Shown: piece by piece, positions 54,745-64,000 of the stretch | How the letters are laid out: each line of letters opens with the position of its first letter | How positions within the stretch are numbered: position 1 is the stretch's first letter | Assembly: GCA_021803035.1 (NCBI GenBank) | Contig: JAJZME010000012.1 | Location: forward strand, 1-64,000 | Length of the DNA: 64,000 bases | Origin: Acidobacteriota bacterium | Lineage (GTDB): Bacteria > Acidobacteriota > Terriglobia > Terriglobales > Acidobacteriaceae | Reading direction: 5' to 3' | Position numbers and translations under genes: made by a program | The notes under the pieces: generated by a model | Databases searched by the model: none | The model's input: the letters and a program-made list of their open reading frames with translations, nothing else | What the model was told of the DNA's origin: nothing

Positions 54745-56004
54745 ATGGATATGAAGGACACTTTAGGGGTCTTGCTGGCTGGCGGGGCCGGGGAACGGCT
54801 GTTTCCTCTCACGCGGGATCGCGCCAAGCCGGCGGTGCCCTTCGGCGGGCATTACAGGATCATCGACATCACCCTCTCAAACTGCATCAATTCCGGGCTG
54901 CGCCGTGTATTCATCCTCACCCAGTACAAGGCGCTCAGCCTCAACCGGCACATCCGCGAAGGCTGGACCGGCATCGTGGCCCAGGAACTGGGAGAGTTCT
55001 TCGAGCTGCTGCCGCCCATGCAGCGCACCGGCGCCAACTGGTACATGGGCACCGCCGATGCCGTCTACCAGAACATCTACTCCATCGGCAGCGAGCAGCC
55101 CACCTACGTCATCATTCTCAGCGGCGACCACATCTACAAAATGAACTACAGCCGCATGCTCGAACACCACAAGGAGACCAAGGCCGAAGTCACGCTGGCG
55201 ACCCTGCCCATCTCGCCCAACGACGTTGCCCGCTTCGGCATCGTCGAGGTGGCGCGCAATGGCGAGATCGCCGGCTTCCAGGAAAAGCCGGCCTCCACCA
55301 GCGTCCGGTCGCCATTCAATCCCGAGGCCGTAGACGCCTCCATGGGAATCTACATCTTCAATACGGAAACGCTGCTCAAGGCGCTCATTGCCGATGCCGA
55401 AGACCCCGACTCCAAGCATGACTTCGGCCACAATATCCTGCCCAATCTGCTGGGCAAAAAGAAAATGGTCGCCTACAGCTTTGTCGACGAGAACAAGAAG
55501 CAGGCACTCTACTGGCGCGACGTAGGCACCATCGATGCCTACTACGATGCCAACATGGACCTCTGCTCGGTCTCTCCTATCTTCAACCTCTACGACAAGA
55601 GCTGGCCCATTCGCACCCGCGTTCGCCAGTATCCGCCGGCCAAGTTCGTCTTCGGCGAGCCCGGCCGGTCCGGTATGGCCATCAATTCCGTCATTGCCGC
55701 CGGCGTCATCATCTCCGGCGCCGTGGTCTCAAACTCGGTCGTCTCGCAGGATGTAAGGGTGAACTCCTACTCCGAGGTGGACTCCAGCATCATCTTTTCC
55801 CACGTCAATATCGGCCGCCATTGCCGCATCCGGCGCGCCATCATTGACCGCGACGTCCACATCCCCGAAGGCGCGGTCATCGGCTACGACCCCGTGGAGG
55901 ACAAGCGCCGCTACTTCGTCACCCCATCCGGCCTGACCATCGTCACGCGCGACGCCTCGCTCTTCGAGACCCCCGTCGATCCGGAATTCCTGCAGCGCTA
56001 TTGA
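54745..56004 (+). CDS. glgC: Glucose-1-phosphate adenylyltransferase
   Basis: 419 aa from ATG 54745 (CGGAGGGG upstream). GlgC makes ADP-glucose for glycogen. GVLLAGGAGERLFPLTRDRAK is the catalytic start, FGGHYRIIDITLSNCINSG and YQNIYSIGSEQPTYVIILSGDH follow, with GRSGMAINSVIAAGVIISG in the C-terminal left-handed beta-helix (from about residue 300). Other glg genes are not in the window. It converges with the FkbM gene, 14 bases apart. Confidence 0.95.
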   Translation: MDMKDTLGVLLAGGAGERLFPLTRDRAKPAVPFGGHYRIIDITLSNCINSGLRRVFILTQYKALSLNRHIREGWTGIVAQELGEFFELLPPMQRTGANWYMGTADAVYQNIYSIGSEQPTYVIILSGDHIYKMNYSRMLEHHKETKAEVTLATLPISPNDVARFGIVEVARNGEIAGFQEKPASTSVRSPFNPEAVDASMGIYIFNTETLLKALIADAEDPDSKHDFGHNILPNLLGKKKMVAYSFVDENKKQALYWRDVGTIDAYYDANMDLCSVSPIFNLYDKSWPIRTRVRQYPPAKFVFGEPGRSGMAINSVIAAGVIISGAVVSNSVVSQDVRVNSYSEVDSSIIFSHVNIGRHCRIRRAIIDRDVHIPEGAVIGYDPVEDKRRYFVTPSGLTIVTRDASLFETPVDPEFLQRY

Positions 56005-56018
56005 GGATGGCTCTGCGG

Positions 56019-56768
56019 CTACTCGACCACGGCAAGCGTGTTGTAGGCTGCGGTCGCCAGCGGCCTGCGTTCCGATGGGGGCAGGTCGCCGTTGTAGAGC
56101 GTGTAACCCCACTCCCGCAGCAGTGGAGAGATGCGCGCAGGGCCCGGTCCTCTGGTCTCGAACAGCAGCGTGGGCCGCTTTGATTCCAGCATGCGGAAGG
56201 CGCCGCGAAAGACGTTCAGTTCCGCGTCTTCCACGTCGATCTTCAGCACGTCCGGCAGCGGAATCCGCTCCGCCATCCAGTCCAGCGTGACGGTCACCAC
56301 CGTGTGCGTCTCGCGCACGCCACCCGTTTGCGTCGATCCGAAGCCGGCAAGAAAATTCGCGGCGCGGCTGCGGCGGGCAATGTTGAACTGCGCCAGCGAC
56401 ACTGCATCCGACACTGCGCATGGAATCACTTCCACACGGGCGGCCTGCGGATTCAGCCGCGCGGATCGCCGCAAAAGGCTCACCAGCACCGCATCCGGCT
56501 CAAAGGAAAACACCCGGCCACTGGGTCTAGCCAATCCCGCCGCGGCGAATGAAAAGACCCCCATATTGGCGCCGACGTCCCAAACCACGTCCCCCGGCTT
56601 GATGGTTTCGGCTGCGTTCTTCAGCAGGTTTTCCTCGGATCGCAATCCGAGCCAGTAGCGGAGCCCGCATTCCGGACTGACATACATCCGGCAGCCACCA
56701 TAAGCCTGTGGCAGCCGGCGCCGGAATGAGCGACCGCGGCTCATGCGTTCCGCCAGGCTCCTCAACAT
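56019..56768 (-). CDS. FkbM-family methyltransferase
   Basis: 249 aa. VVWDVGANMGVFSFAAAGLA near residue 61 is the SAM-binding motif I; VFSFEPDAVLVSLL and VLKIDVEDAELNVFRGA (near 180) are characteristic of FkbM-type O-methyltransferases that act on sugars or polyketides. It could modify envelope glycans with methyl groups. Transcribed downstream of obgE after 142 bases. Substrate unknown. Confidence 0.85.
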   Translation of the reverse strand: MLRSLAERMSRGRSFRRRLPQAYGGCRMYVSPECGLRYWLGLRSEENLLKNAAETIKPGDVVWDVGANMGVFSFAAAGLARPSGRVFSFEPDAVLVSLLRRSARLNPQAARVEVIPCAVSDAVSLAQFNIARRSRAANFLAGFGSTQTGGVRETHTVVTVTLDWMAERIPLPDVLKIDVEDAELNVFRGAFRMLESKRPTLLFETRGPGPARISPLLREWGYTLYNGDLPPSERRPLATAAYNTLAVVE

Positions 56769-56910
56769 CCCTTTTGATCCTCGCGACAGCCTGGGCGAAA
56801 TTGCAGCCAGAGCCGGTTAGTGGAAGCATTCCCTTTCCGAAGAATGCGTTTCACGCTCTCAGAATCGCATGCGCATTGGTCCCCATGAGCCTCGGCCGGG
56901 GAGCCGGCCG

Positions 56911-58020
<1,110 letters not shown>

Positions 58021-58138
58021 TCAATCCAGTTTAACCACTCCCAACGCCGGGCGCCCCGGCAGCCTGGTCCCCGGAGCCGGCTGCCGCGCTGCGATGATGA
58101 ATCCGTCGGATTCTTTCCCGAACGCAGGCGCGACAACC

Positions 58139-59500
58139 TCACGCCTGCGCAGGCTCGAGCGACAGCTTTCTCTCCGCCGCGCAGCTCTGAATCGCGCGCC
58201 GCAGAATGGCAAGCTGCAAGAGACCAAAGAAGAACAGAACCACAGTCAAGGGCTGGATGTAGTAGCGCTGTGCTACGAACACCGTAAACCACGAAACGGC
58301 GAAGATAAGCACCGCGAGGGCCACCATCCAGCGCATGGCCTTGAACCACTCGAGTTGTTGGAGCGCGCCGAGCGTCAGCGTGACGGCGATGACGGCATTC
58401 GCCGAGTCGTAGATGGGGACATACACGTTGAGCAACAGCGTCCAGGTGAGCACGGTTGCCCAAACCAGCATCTGCGTTTGCTGCCCCATTGCCGGTGACC
58501 TCCACAACAGGCTGGCAAGCCAAACCACAACGCCGACCGCCACCGCAATTGTGAATCCCAGCGCGAACTGCGAACGGCCGCTCGGAATGGCGTGCGTGAG
58601 CGAGTTCAAATCCACAAATTGCCAGTACCGGAGCGGAAGTTGTCCATGGGCGGCGGTGAGCCGCTGGAAGGCTGCGATCAAGCGCAGATAAGCAGGCCAG
58701 ATCCCCGGCCCTTCGACCAGCGTAACTTCCAGAAGAAGCAAAACCGCGCCCCCGGCAAAGCCCAGCAGGGTCTTCAGTCTCCGCGTCACCAGCAACATGG
58801 GCAAAAGCAGAATCAGCAGCGTGGGCTTGTAGGTCAGGATGGAAAGAGCAAGCCCGGAAAGAATAGGTTTGTTCCGTCTGTCTAGGAAAATGGCACAGGA
58901 AATAGCACAGAATCCGATCGATGCGATCTGGCCGTCGGCCAGCGTGTGAAACACGAATGGACAGAAAGACAGCGCCAAACAAAACATGAGCGATCTTTCG
59001 ACGCGTTTGCCTGGGAAAGCCCCCGCGGCGGTCAGCGACACGCCAAGCAGGTAAAGGGCGAGTGAAATCACCAGCCATATCAGAAACGCCGTCCGGAAGG
59101 AGAATCCCGCGAGCAGGCTGAAGAATTGCGCAACAAAGGGCGGATAAGGGCTTGGGCCGTACTTCGTGTGGTGCAAGACCAAAATGTGGTCAAAGGTCCT
59201 TAGCTGCAATCCGACGTTGTAGAGGCTGGTGGAGGGATGCGCGTTGAACAGCCGGCCAATGCCGTAGAAGAAGACAAAATCGCACGCGGCCCCCTGGCGC
59301 ACCCGTATCCAGAGGAAGACGCAATAGGGAGCTAGCAGGCAAACGACAAACAGACCCCAGCAAATCAGGTTGATTTCCTTGATCCCTGGCAGCGGTCCCA
59401 GCAGCCGCCTGGGCCAGAGCGACGGCCCGCTCCGCGGCTGCGCGCCGGTTGCCGGGGCAAGGCGGCTCACACTCTGTTCCCCTTCATCCGCTTTTTCCAT
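58139..59500 (-). CDS. GT87-like (DUF2029) membrane glycosyltransferase
   Basis: 453 aa with about ten TM helices. CDFVFFYGIGRLFNAHPSTSLY near 74 and YGPSPYPPFVAQFFSLLAG near 113 are the conserved segments of the polyprenol-phosphate-dependent GT-C family GT87, with the catalytic Asp in the first. SILTYKPTLLILLLPMLLV follows near 215. Family members add mannose or arabinose to envelope glycans at the periplasmic face. A minus-strand ORF at 58005-59078 is its shadow. Confidence 0.78.
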   Translation of the reverse strand: MEKADEGEQSVSRLAPATGAQPRSGPSLWPRRLLGPLPGIKEINLICWGLFVVCLLAPYCVFLWIRVRQGAACDFVFFYGIGRLFNAHPSTSLYNVGLQLRTFDHILVLHHTKYGPSPYPPFVAQFFSLLAGFSFRTAFLIWLVISLALYLLGVSLTAAGAFPGKRVERSLMFCLALSFCPFVFHTLADGQIASIGFCAISCAIFLDRRNKPILSGLALSILTYKPTLLILLLPMLLVTRRLKTLLGFAGGAVLLLLEVTLVEGPGIWPAYLRLIAAFQRLTAAHGQLPLRYWQFVDLNSLTHAIPSGRSQFALGFTIAVAVGVVVWLASLLWRSPAMGQQTQMLVWATVLTWTLLLNVYVPIYDSANAVIAVTLTLGALQQLEWFKAMRWMVALAVLIFAVSWFTVFVAQRYYIQPLTVVLFFFGLLQLAILRRAIQSCAAERKLSLEPAQA

Positions 59501-59849
59501 CTCAATCGAAAACCTGCCTGTTCAACACCGTTTCGCGAAGTTGCCGCGCTGCCTTCCCACTTTATCCCATTCCAGTCGAATCTATGCCAGGGATTCCCGG
59601 TAGCTTTTTGCCGGGTGCCCCTCGCGCTTTCTCTTGCGAAGGGTAGGATCACGCACAACCCACACCGCCGTGGACGGCACAATCCGGATGCCCAACTCGC
59701 GCTGTTGAGGCCCGCGGTCGCACCGCCCGCAAAAAATCCTCCCCGCATTTGCATATAATTTCGCCCTTCCGGCGCACAATCATAAATAGAACATCGCAGA
59801 AGCCTCGCTATCATCCAACACCCGCTTCTGCGCCCGGGAGCCTGAATTC
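59501..59849. other. Intergenic region with a TATAAT box
   Basis: 349 bases with no credible gene. A perfect TATAAT (59754-59759) lies about 90 bases ahead of the small ribbon-helix-helix gene, but no good -35 is found 17 bases upstream (AAAAAA). Confidence 0.4.
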
Positions 59850-60053
59850 ATGCGCAACATTACCGTGTGCGTCTCCGACGAAATCTATAAGGCCGGCCGC
59901 ATCTGGGCCGCTCAAAACGACACCACCCTTAGTGCAGCCGTCCGCGAGTACCTCCAAACCCTCATCCGCGGGGACGAATTCGCGCTCGCATCGAGCGACC
60001 CGGCCATCGGGCCGGAAGATACCCACCCCCCATCTTTTTTGCAGGAACTGTAA
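59850..60053 (+). CDS. Orphan ribbon-helix-helix (VapB-like) small protein
   Basis: 67 aa. RNITVCVSDEIYKAGRIWAA gives the beta-strand and first helix, and NDTTLSAAVREYLQTLIRG the second helix of a ribbon-helix-helix domain as in CopG/VapB-type antitoxins. The C-terminal 24 residues (SSDPAIGPEDTHPPSFLQEL) would be the toxin-binding tail. CGGGAG lies ten bases before ATG 59850. No PIN or other toxin ORF follows within 300 bases. Confidence 0.7.
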   Translation: MRNITVCVSDEIYKAGRIWAAQNDTTLSAAVREYLQTLIRGDEFALASSDPAIGPEDTHPPSFLQEL

Positions 60054-60247
60054 AACTGTAAGCCCAGCCCCGCAACCAGGCCGCAATCAGATCACTCTGA
60101 ATGCCGGATTTTTCTCATGAGACCGGCCTAATGTGATGCAGATTACAATTCAACTCTTCCGGACCAACATACAATCCCTATCAAACTCCTTCGAGCGCAA
60201 TCGCAAGACCTGAAATAGCACGCATGTGAGGTGCGCTGCGCTCGTTC

Positions 60248-60277
60248 CCGGTCCGGACCGCCGTTAGAGCGGACCGG
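60248..60277 (+). terminator. Possible stem-loop terminator after the ribbon-helix-helix gene
   Basis: CCGGTCCG (60248-60255) and CGGACCGG (60270-60277) pair perfectly over 8 bp; GTTTTC follows seven bases later. Weak T tract. Confidence 0.35.
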
Positions 60278-60325
60278 CAACGCGTTTTCTGCGAGTTCCC
60301 AGCGTCTGCCGCAGGCAGGTGATGA

Positions 60326-63300
60326 TTGGTTGAGGGAAGGCGGAGCTGGATCGGGCCGCTTATGGCGGTCGTGCTGCTCGCATGCGCGGCTGGGCCTGTT
60401 CTCGCCCAACCGGCGCCCGGCTCGCTCGCCGGCACGCTGACAAATCTCAACTCCAGGCCGCTGGCCGGCGTCACGGTCATCCTCCGCAACCAGGCCACCG
60501 GCGCGGAGTTCCGCGCCACAACCGGCCGCAAGGGAACCTATCGCTTCCGCTCGCTTCCACCCGGCGTTTACTCGCTCGAGGCGGAAAAGCCAAAACTCGG
60601 CCGCGGCAGCCTGGCAGGCATCGAAGTGGAAGCCGGCGCCGCGACGCGCATTCAGACGGCCCTGCGCTTCCGGCTTCCCACGCCGCCGCGCTTCAAACTC
60701 CTGGCTCGCAGCCTGCCCGTGCCTGCCGCTGCCCACCCGCCAATTACGCTTCTGAGCGCCGCGCCGCTTGCCGCTTTGCCCGTGCAACCGCTGCTGCGGC
60801 TCGGCTTGCGCACCGCTGCCGCTATCTCTCCCGCGCCTGCAAGCCATGCGCGCAGGACACTGCCGCGCATCATGGCCGTAAGCGCGCCGCCGGAGATGGA
60901 GCCCAGCCAGCCTCTGGTGCCACGCATGGAAGCCGCCGCGCAACAGCCCAACCCGGCTGCCGCCGCCGTCACCACCACCCTGACCGCGCGGCAGATCCAG
61001 GCGCTGCCCGCGAGCGACGGCCACTGGCAGGAGTTCCTCATGGACACGCCGACGGCCTCAGCCGAGGCAGGCGGCTCATCGCAAACCTCCCTGCGCGGCG
61101 TGGTGGGTGAGCCGGCCGTCACCACCGTCGACGGCCTGAGCACCAGCCTCGCCTTTGGTGCGGCCGACAGCGCAAGGTCGCGCATCTCCGGCGACTCAGG
61201 CGACGGGCCCAGACGCATGGGCCAGGCGTGGCGCGGGCGCGGTCCGGTTATCAGCCCGGTCGCCATCCGCCAGGTGCAAACCGTCGCCGGCAATGTGGAA
61301 GCCAAAGCCGCGCGCGCAGCAGGCGGGCGCGTGAACGTGACCACCGAAAGTGGGACCAATCAGCTCCACGGCCAGGCCTACTTCTTCGACCGCCAGAACA
61401 GTTGGGGCGCAAAGAATCCCTTCACTCAGTGGGTCAAGGAGACCGTTCCGGCCACCAACTCGAGCACGCCGGTCTTTACGCCCGAGCCCTACACGCCGCC
61501 CGACCACGAAACCACCTGGGATCTGGGCGCCGGCGGCAGCATTCGCCGCAACAGGCTCTTCTGGTTTGGCGCACTCGACACGTCCCACCGCAACGATCCG
61601 GGCCTGTCTGAAGTGAAGCATCCGGCCAATTTCTTCGCCCAGCCTTCCAATGACGAGATGCAGGTCCTGAGCGCGCGGCTGGGGCTGAGCAACGTGAACC
61701 CTGTGGGCGAAGGCCTGGGCGCCTACTCGAAGATGCTGGAGACGCTCGCCGGACTGCTCGGCCCGGCTCAGCGCACCTCGGGCGAGTGGGTGGGTTTCGG
61801 CCGCATCGACTGGAAGGCGTCCGAGCGCCACACCTTCACGCTGGAAGGGATCGGCGCAAACTGGAACGCGCCCGGCGGCGGCCTCCGGGGCGTTGCGGAA
61901 AACTACGGAAGCCACAGCTTCGGATCGAGCCAGGCCAACCAGCAGTGGCTCATGGCGCGCTGGGAGGCGTTCCTCACGCCCAATCTGCTGGCTGTTACGC
62001 AGGGCTCGATGGGCCGCGCCGTGCAGAGCGCCCGTCCCGAGACGCCTTCGGCCTTTGAGCAGACGCTCAACCAGAATGTCTGGGGCCAGTTGCCGCAGAT
62101 CATCATTGATTCGCGCTACGGGTTTACCATCGGCAACCCCACGCGCTTCGGCCGGGGCAGCTATCCCGCCGAGCGCATCTACAGCGCGCAGCAGATGGTG
62201 GACTGGGCGCACGACAATGTGCTGGTGAAGGCGGGCTTTGCGGTCACGCACAACGCCGACTCCACCAGCCTGCTGCGCAACCAGACCGGCCGGTACTACT
62301 ACTCGACCGTCGCCAACTTCATCTCCGACGCCCTGGCCTTCGAAAGATTCGGGCTTTCGGGGCTGATGAATCCCGCCAGTCCCCACGGCTGCGATGAAAC
62401 CGGCAAAGTGTGGCGCGACTCCGCGGGCAATCTGCGCGGGCTGGGCAATCTGCCCTGCTACTCCTATTACTCGCAGACGATGGGCCCCACCAACTGGCAC
62501 CTGAGCACGAACGACTGGTCTGGCTTTGCCAGCGCGCAGTGGCAGCCGAGCAAACTGATGGTGCTCTCCGCCGGCCTGCGCTGGGATCGCGAGCAGATGC
62601 CGCCGCCCATCGCGAGACTGGTGAATCCCGAGTTGCCTCTGGCGGAAAAGCTGCCGCATCTGGGAAATAACTGGGGTCCGAGGTTCGGCCTTGCTCTTGG
62701 CAGGACGGAAAGCCGCTGGCCGGTGCTGCGCCTGGGCTACGGCATGTACTTCGGCCGCACCCGAAACGCCACGCTGGAAACGGTGCTCACGCAATCGGGC
62801 TCTCTCAACGGCGATTTGAACTTCTTCATCCGCCCCACGGACGGATTCAACCCATTTACAGCCTCCAGCGGCGCTCCGCTGTTTCCGTATGTTCTGGAAG
62901 GCGAGCCGCTCAGCGTCGTCAAGCCCAACGCGGTGGAGTTCGCACCCAACTTCCGCAATCCCGAGGTGAATCAGGCCGTCGCCTCTCTGGAAGAAAAGCT
63001 GCCCGGACGCCTGCGTCTCAGCGCCAGCGCGCTGCTCAGCCTCGGCCGGCGGCTGCCGATTACCATCGACACCAACTTTGACCGTTCGATGAATCCCAAA
63101 ACCATCACCTATGCGGTAGTGGACGGCACCGGAAAAGGCCCCATCAAGACTCCGCAGATCACCGTACCCTTCTATGCCGCCTGGCCTTCGCCTACGGGTG
63201 CAACGGGCCGGCTTAATCCGGACTACCAGCAGATATCGGAGATCGAGAGCCGGGCTAACTCCACCTACGAGGCGGCTATTCTGCGGCTGACGCATTATGG

Positions 63301-64000
63301 GCGCCGCGGGCTGTCATTTTCCCTTCACTACACTTACTCCCATGCTGCCGACTGGAACCCGGACGAAAGCTCCTACCTGGGTGGCAGCGGCGTGCTCGAC
63401 CCGGCCAACTTCGGTCTGGAGTACGGCACCAGCAGCCTGGATGTGCGCCACTCCGGCGGCGCCACGCTGGTCTACACCGTGCCCTGGAATCTCGGCGGGA
63501 TCGCTGGCCGCCTGGCCGACGGCTGGCGGCTCTCCAGTATGGGATTCTTCCGCAGCGGGCGGCCATTTACCATGCGGACCTCCGGTTCGCTAACCAAGGA
63601 ATTCACGGCCAGCGGCCAGGAGATTGTGGCGCTGGGACCGGGCATGAACGGATCCGGCGGCGACAACCGCGTTTATAGCGTCGGGCGCAACACCTACCGT
63701 TATCCTTGGGCGTGGAAGGCCGACATGCGGCTGGGCAAAAGCTTCAACCTGGGACACAGGCGGCGTCTGGAGCTGATGGCGCAGAGCTTCAATCTCTTCA
63801 ACCACCAGAACGTAACCCGGCTTGAGACCACCGGCTACTATATCGATCCGGGAACCGAGACCGGCGGCTTCCCCACGCTGACTTTTCTCAACGGCCTCAA
63901 GATCAGCAGTACCACTGGTCTCCCGACGCCTGCCTTCGGCCAGCCTCTGGATATCAATTCGACCAATTTCTATCGCGAACGGCAGATCGAGCTGGGGCTG
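60326..64000 (+). CDS. Oar-like TonB-dependent receptor (C-terminus cut by window end)
   Basis: 1225 residues are visible with no stop; the frame ends STNFYRERQIELGL, the usual last strand of this family, so only a few residues are lost. TTG 60326 is preferred over ATG 60362 because it restores a normal signal peptide (VEGRRSWIGPLMAVVLLACA, cut after VLAQ) and has AGGTGA ahead. The carboxypeptidase-regulatory-like domain is GSLAGTLTNLNSRPLAGVTV ... YRFRSLPPGVYSLEAEK. A Pro/Ala-rich linker of about 110 residues (residues about 105-215) separates it from the plug (TSLRGVVGEPAVTTVDGL). The barrel follows. No neighbouring hydrolase suggests a ligand. Confidence 0.82.
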   Translation, partial: MVEGRRSWIGPLMAVVLLACAAGPVLAQPAPGSLAGTLTNLNSRPLAGVTVILRNQATGAEFRATTGRKGTYRFRSLPPGVYSLEAEKPKLGRGSLAGIEVEAGAATRIQTALRFRLPTPPRFKLLARSLPVPAAAHPPITLLSAAPLAALPVQPLLRLGLRTAAAISPAPASHARRTLPRIMAVSAPPEMEPSQPLVPRMEAAAQQPNPAAAAVTTTLTARQIQALPASDGHWQEFLMDTPTASAEAGGSSQTSLRGVVGEPAVTTVDGLSTSLAFGAADSARSRISGDSGDGPRRMGQAWRGRGPVISPVAIRQVQTVAGNVEAKAARAAGGRVNVTTESGTNQLHGQAYFFDRQNSWGAKNPFTQWVKETVPATNSSTPVFTPEPYTPPDHETTWDLGAGGSIRRNRLFWFGALDTSHRNDPGLSEVKHPANFFAQPSNDEMQVLSARLGLSNVNPVGEGLGAYSKMLETLAGLLGPAQRTSGEWVGFGRIDWKASERHTFTLEGIGANWNAPGGGLRGVAENYGSHSFGSSQANQQWLMARWEAFLTPNLLAVTQGSMGRAVQSARPETPSAFEQTLNQNVWGQLPQIIIDSRYGFTIGNPTRFGRGSYPAERIYSAQQMVDWAHDNVLVKAGFAVTHNADSTSLLRNQTGRYYYSTVANFISDALAFERFGLSGLMNPASPHGCDETGKVWRDSAGNLRGLGNLPCYSYYSQTMGPTNWHLSTNDWSGFASAQWQPSKLMVLSAGLRWDREQMPPPIARLVNPELPLAEKLPHLGNNWGPRFGLALGRTESRWPVLRLGYGMYFGRTRNATLETVLTQSGSLNGDLNFFIRPTDGFNPFTASSGAPLFPYVLEGEPLSVVKPNAVEFAPNFRNPEVNQAVASLEEKLPGRLRLSASALLSLGRRLPITIDTNFDRSMNPKTITYAVVDGTGKGPIKTPQITVPFYAAWPSPTGATGRLNPDYQQISEIESRANSTYEAAILRLTHYGRRGLSFSLHYTYSHAADWNPDESSYLGGSGVLDPANFGLEYGTSSLDVRHSGGATLVYTVPWNLGGIAGRLADGWRLSSMGFFRSGRPFTMRTSGSLTKEFTASGQEIVALGPGMNGSGGDNRVYSVGRNTYRYPWAWKADMRLGKSFNLGHRRRLELMAQSFNLFNHQNVTRLETTGYYIDPGTETGGFPTLTFLNGLKISSTTGLPTPAFGQPLDINSTNFYRERQIELGL

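Noticed and set aside
59467-59814. 115-residue minus-strand ORF
   Set aside because: No motif and overlaps the start of the GT87-like gene; not supported.
61196-63295. 699-residue minus-strand ORF
   Set aside because: Shadow of the third Oar-like receptor, whose frame has signal peptide, domains and family C-terminus.

Overview
The window looks like a chromosomal segment of an Acidobacteriota bacterium (Terriglobia-like). This is an inference from high GC, three large Oar-like TonB-dependent receptors with N-terminal carboxypeptidase-regulatory-like domains, a YXWGXW-repeat protein, Tat-exported glycoside hydrolases and Kdo synthesis (Gram-negative envelope). There is no rRNA and no complete mobile element. 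Gene density is high, and many long antisense ORFs are GC artefacts.

Region 1 (1-19.2 kb) is housekeeping. It holds an NfnAB-type transhydrogenase pair, an ECF sigma / membrane protein / Spy-like operon, rsmA, a MacB-like permease, the yceD-rpmF-plsX-trm112 lipid/ribosome cluster, a YXWGXW protein, recJ with an unknown small gene upstream, a thioredoxin-like ferredoxin, tdk, mfd and galU. A decayed IS5-type transposase (about 19.3-19.7 kb) marks the border with the accessory region.

Region 2 (19.9-48.2 kb) is a sugar-utilisation island. A UroD-fold methyltransferase and a B12-binding corrinoid protein flank a D-lyxose isomerase gene and are followed by a LacI-family regulator. Next comes a minus-strand operon (AlsE-like epimerase, sugar permease, RpiB, ROK kinase, Tat-exported GH127) that resembles the D-allose/D-allulose pathway. 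Then come an RbsD/FucU mutarotase, clan GH-A, GH13, six-hairpin, GH36 and GH29-like exported enzymes, ribokinase plus nucleoside hydrolase, and a TonB receptor followed by a PIG-L deacetylase and a second UroD-fold protein with intact metal ligands. At least seven transcription starts share one layout: TTGACA (or close), 17-18 bp, a TAC-type -10 box, and then an inverted repeat near TGAAAGCTTTCA about 9-16 bp downstream. This predicts one LacI-type regulon in which corrinoid methyl transfer is co-controlled with sugar catabolism. The proposed role, demethylation of O-methylated sugars or glycosides, is inference.

Region 3 (48.4-64 kb) holds a NagX-like membrane acyltransferase, a tRNA-Met beside five TGGACG-type repeats at 10-bp spacing, azoR, kdsB, an Oar-like receptor, glgC, an FkbM methyltransferase, obgE, a GT87-like membrane protein, an orphan ribbon-helix-helix protein, and a third Oar-like receptor cut off by the window end only a few residues before its expected C-terminus.
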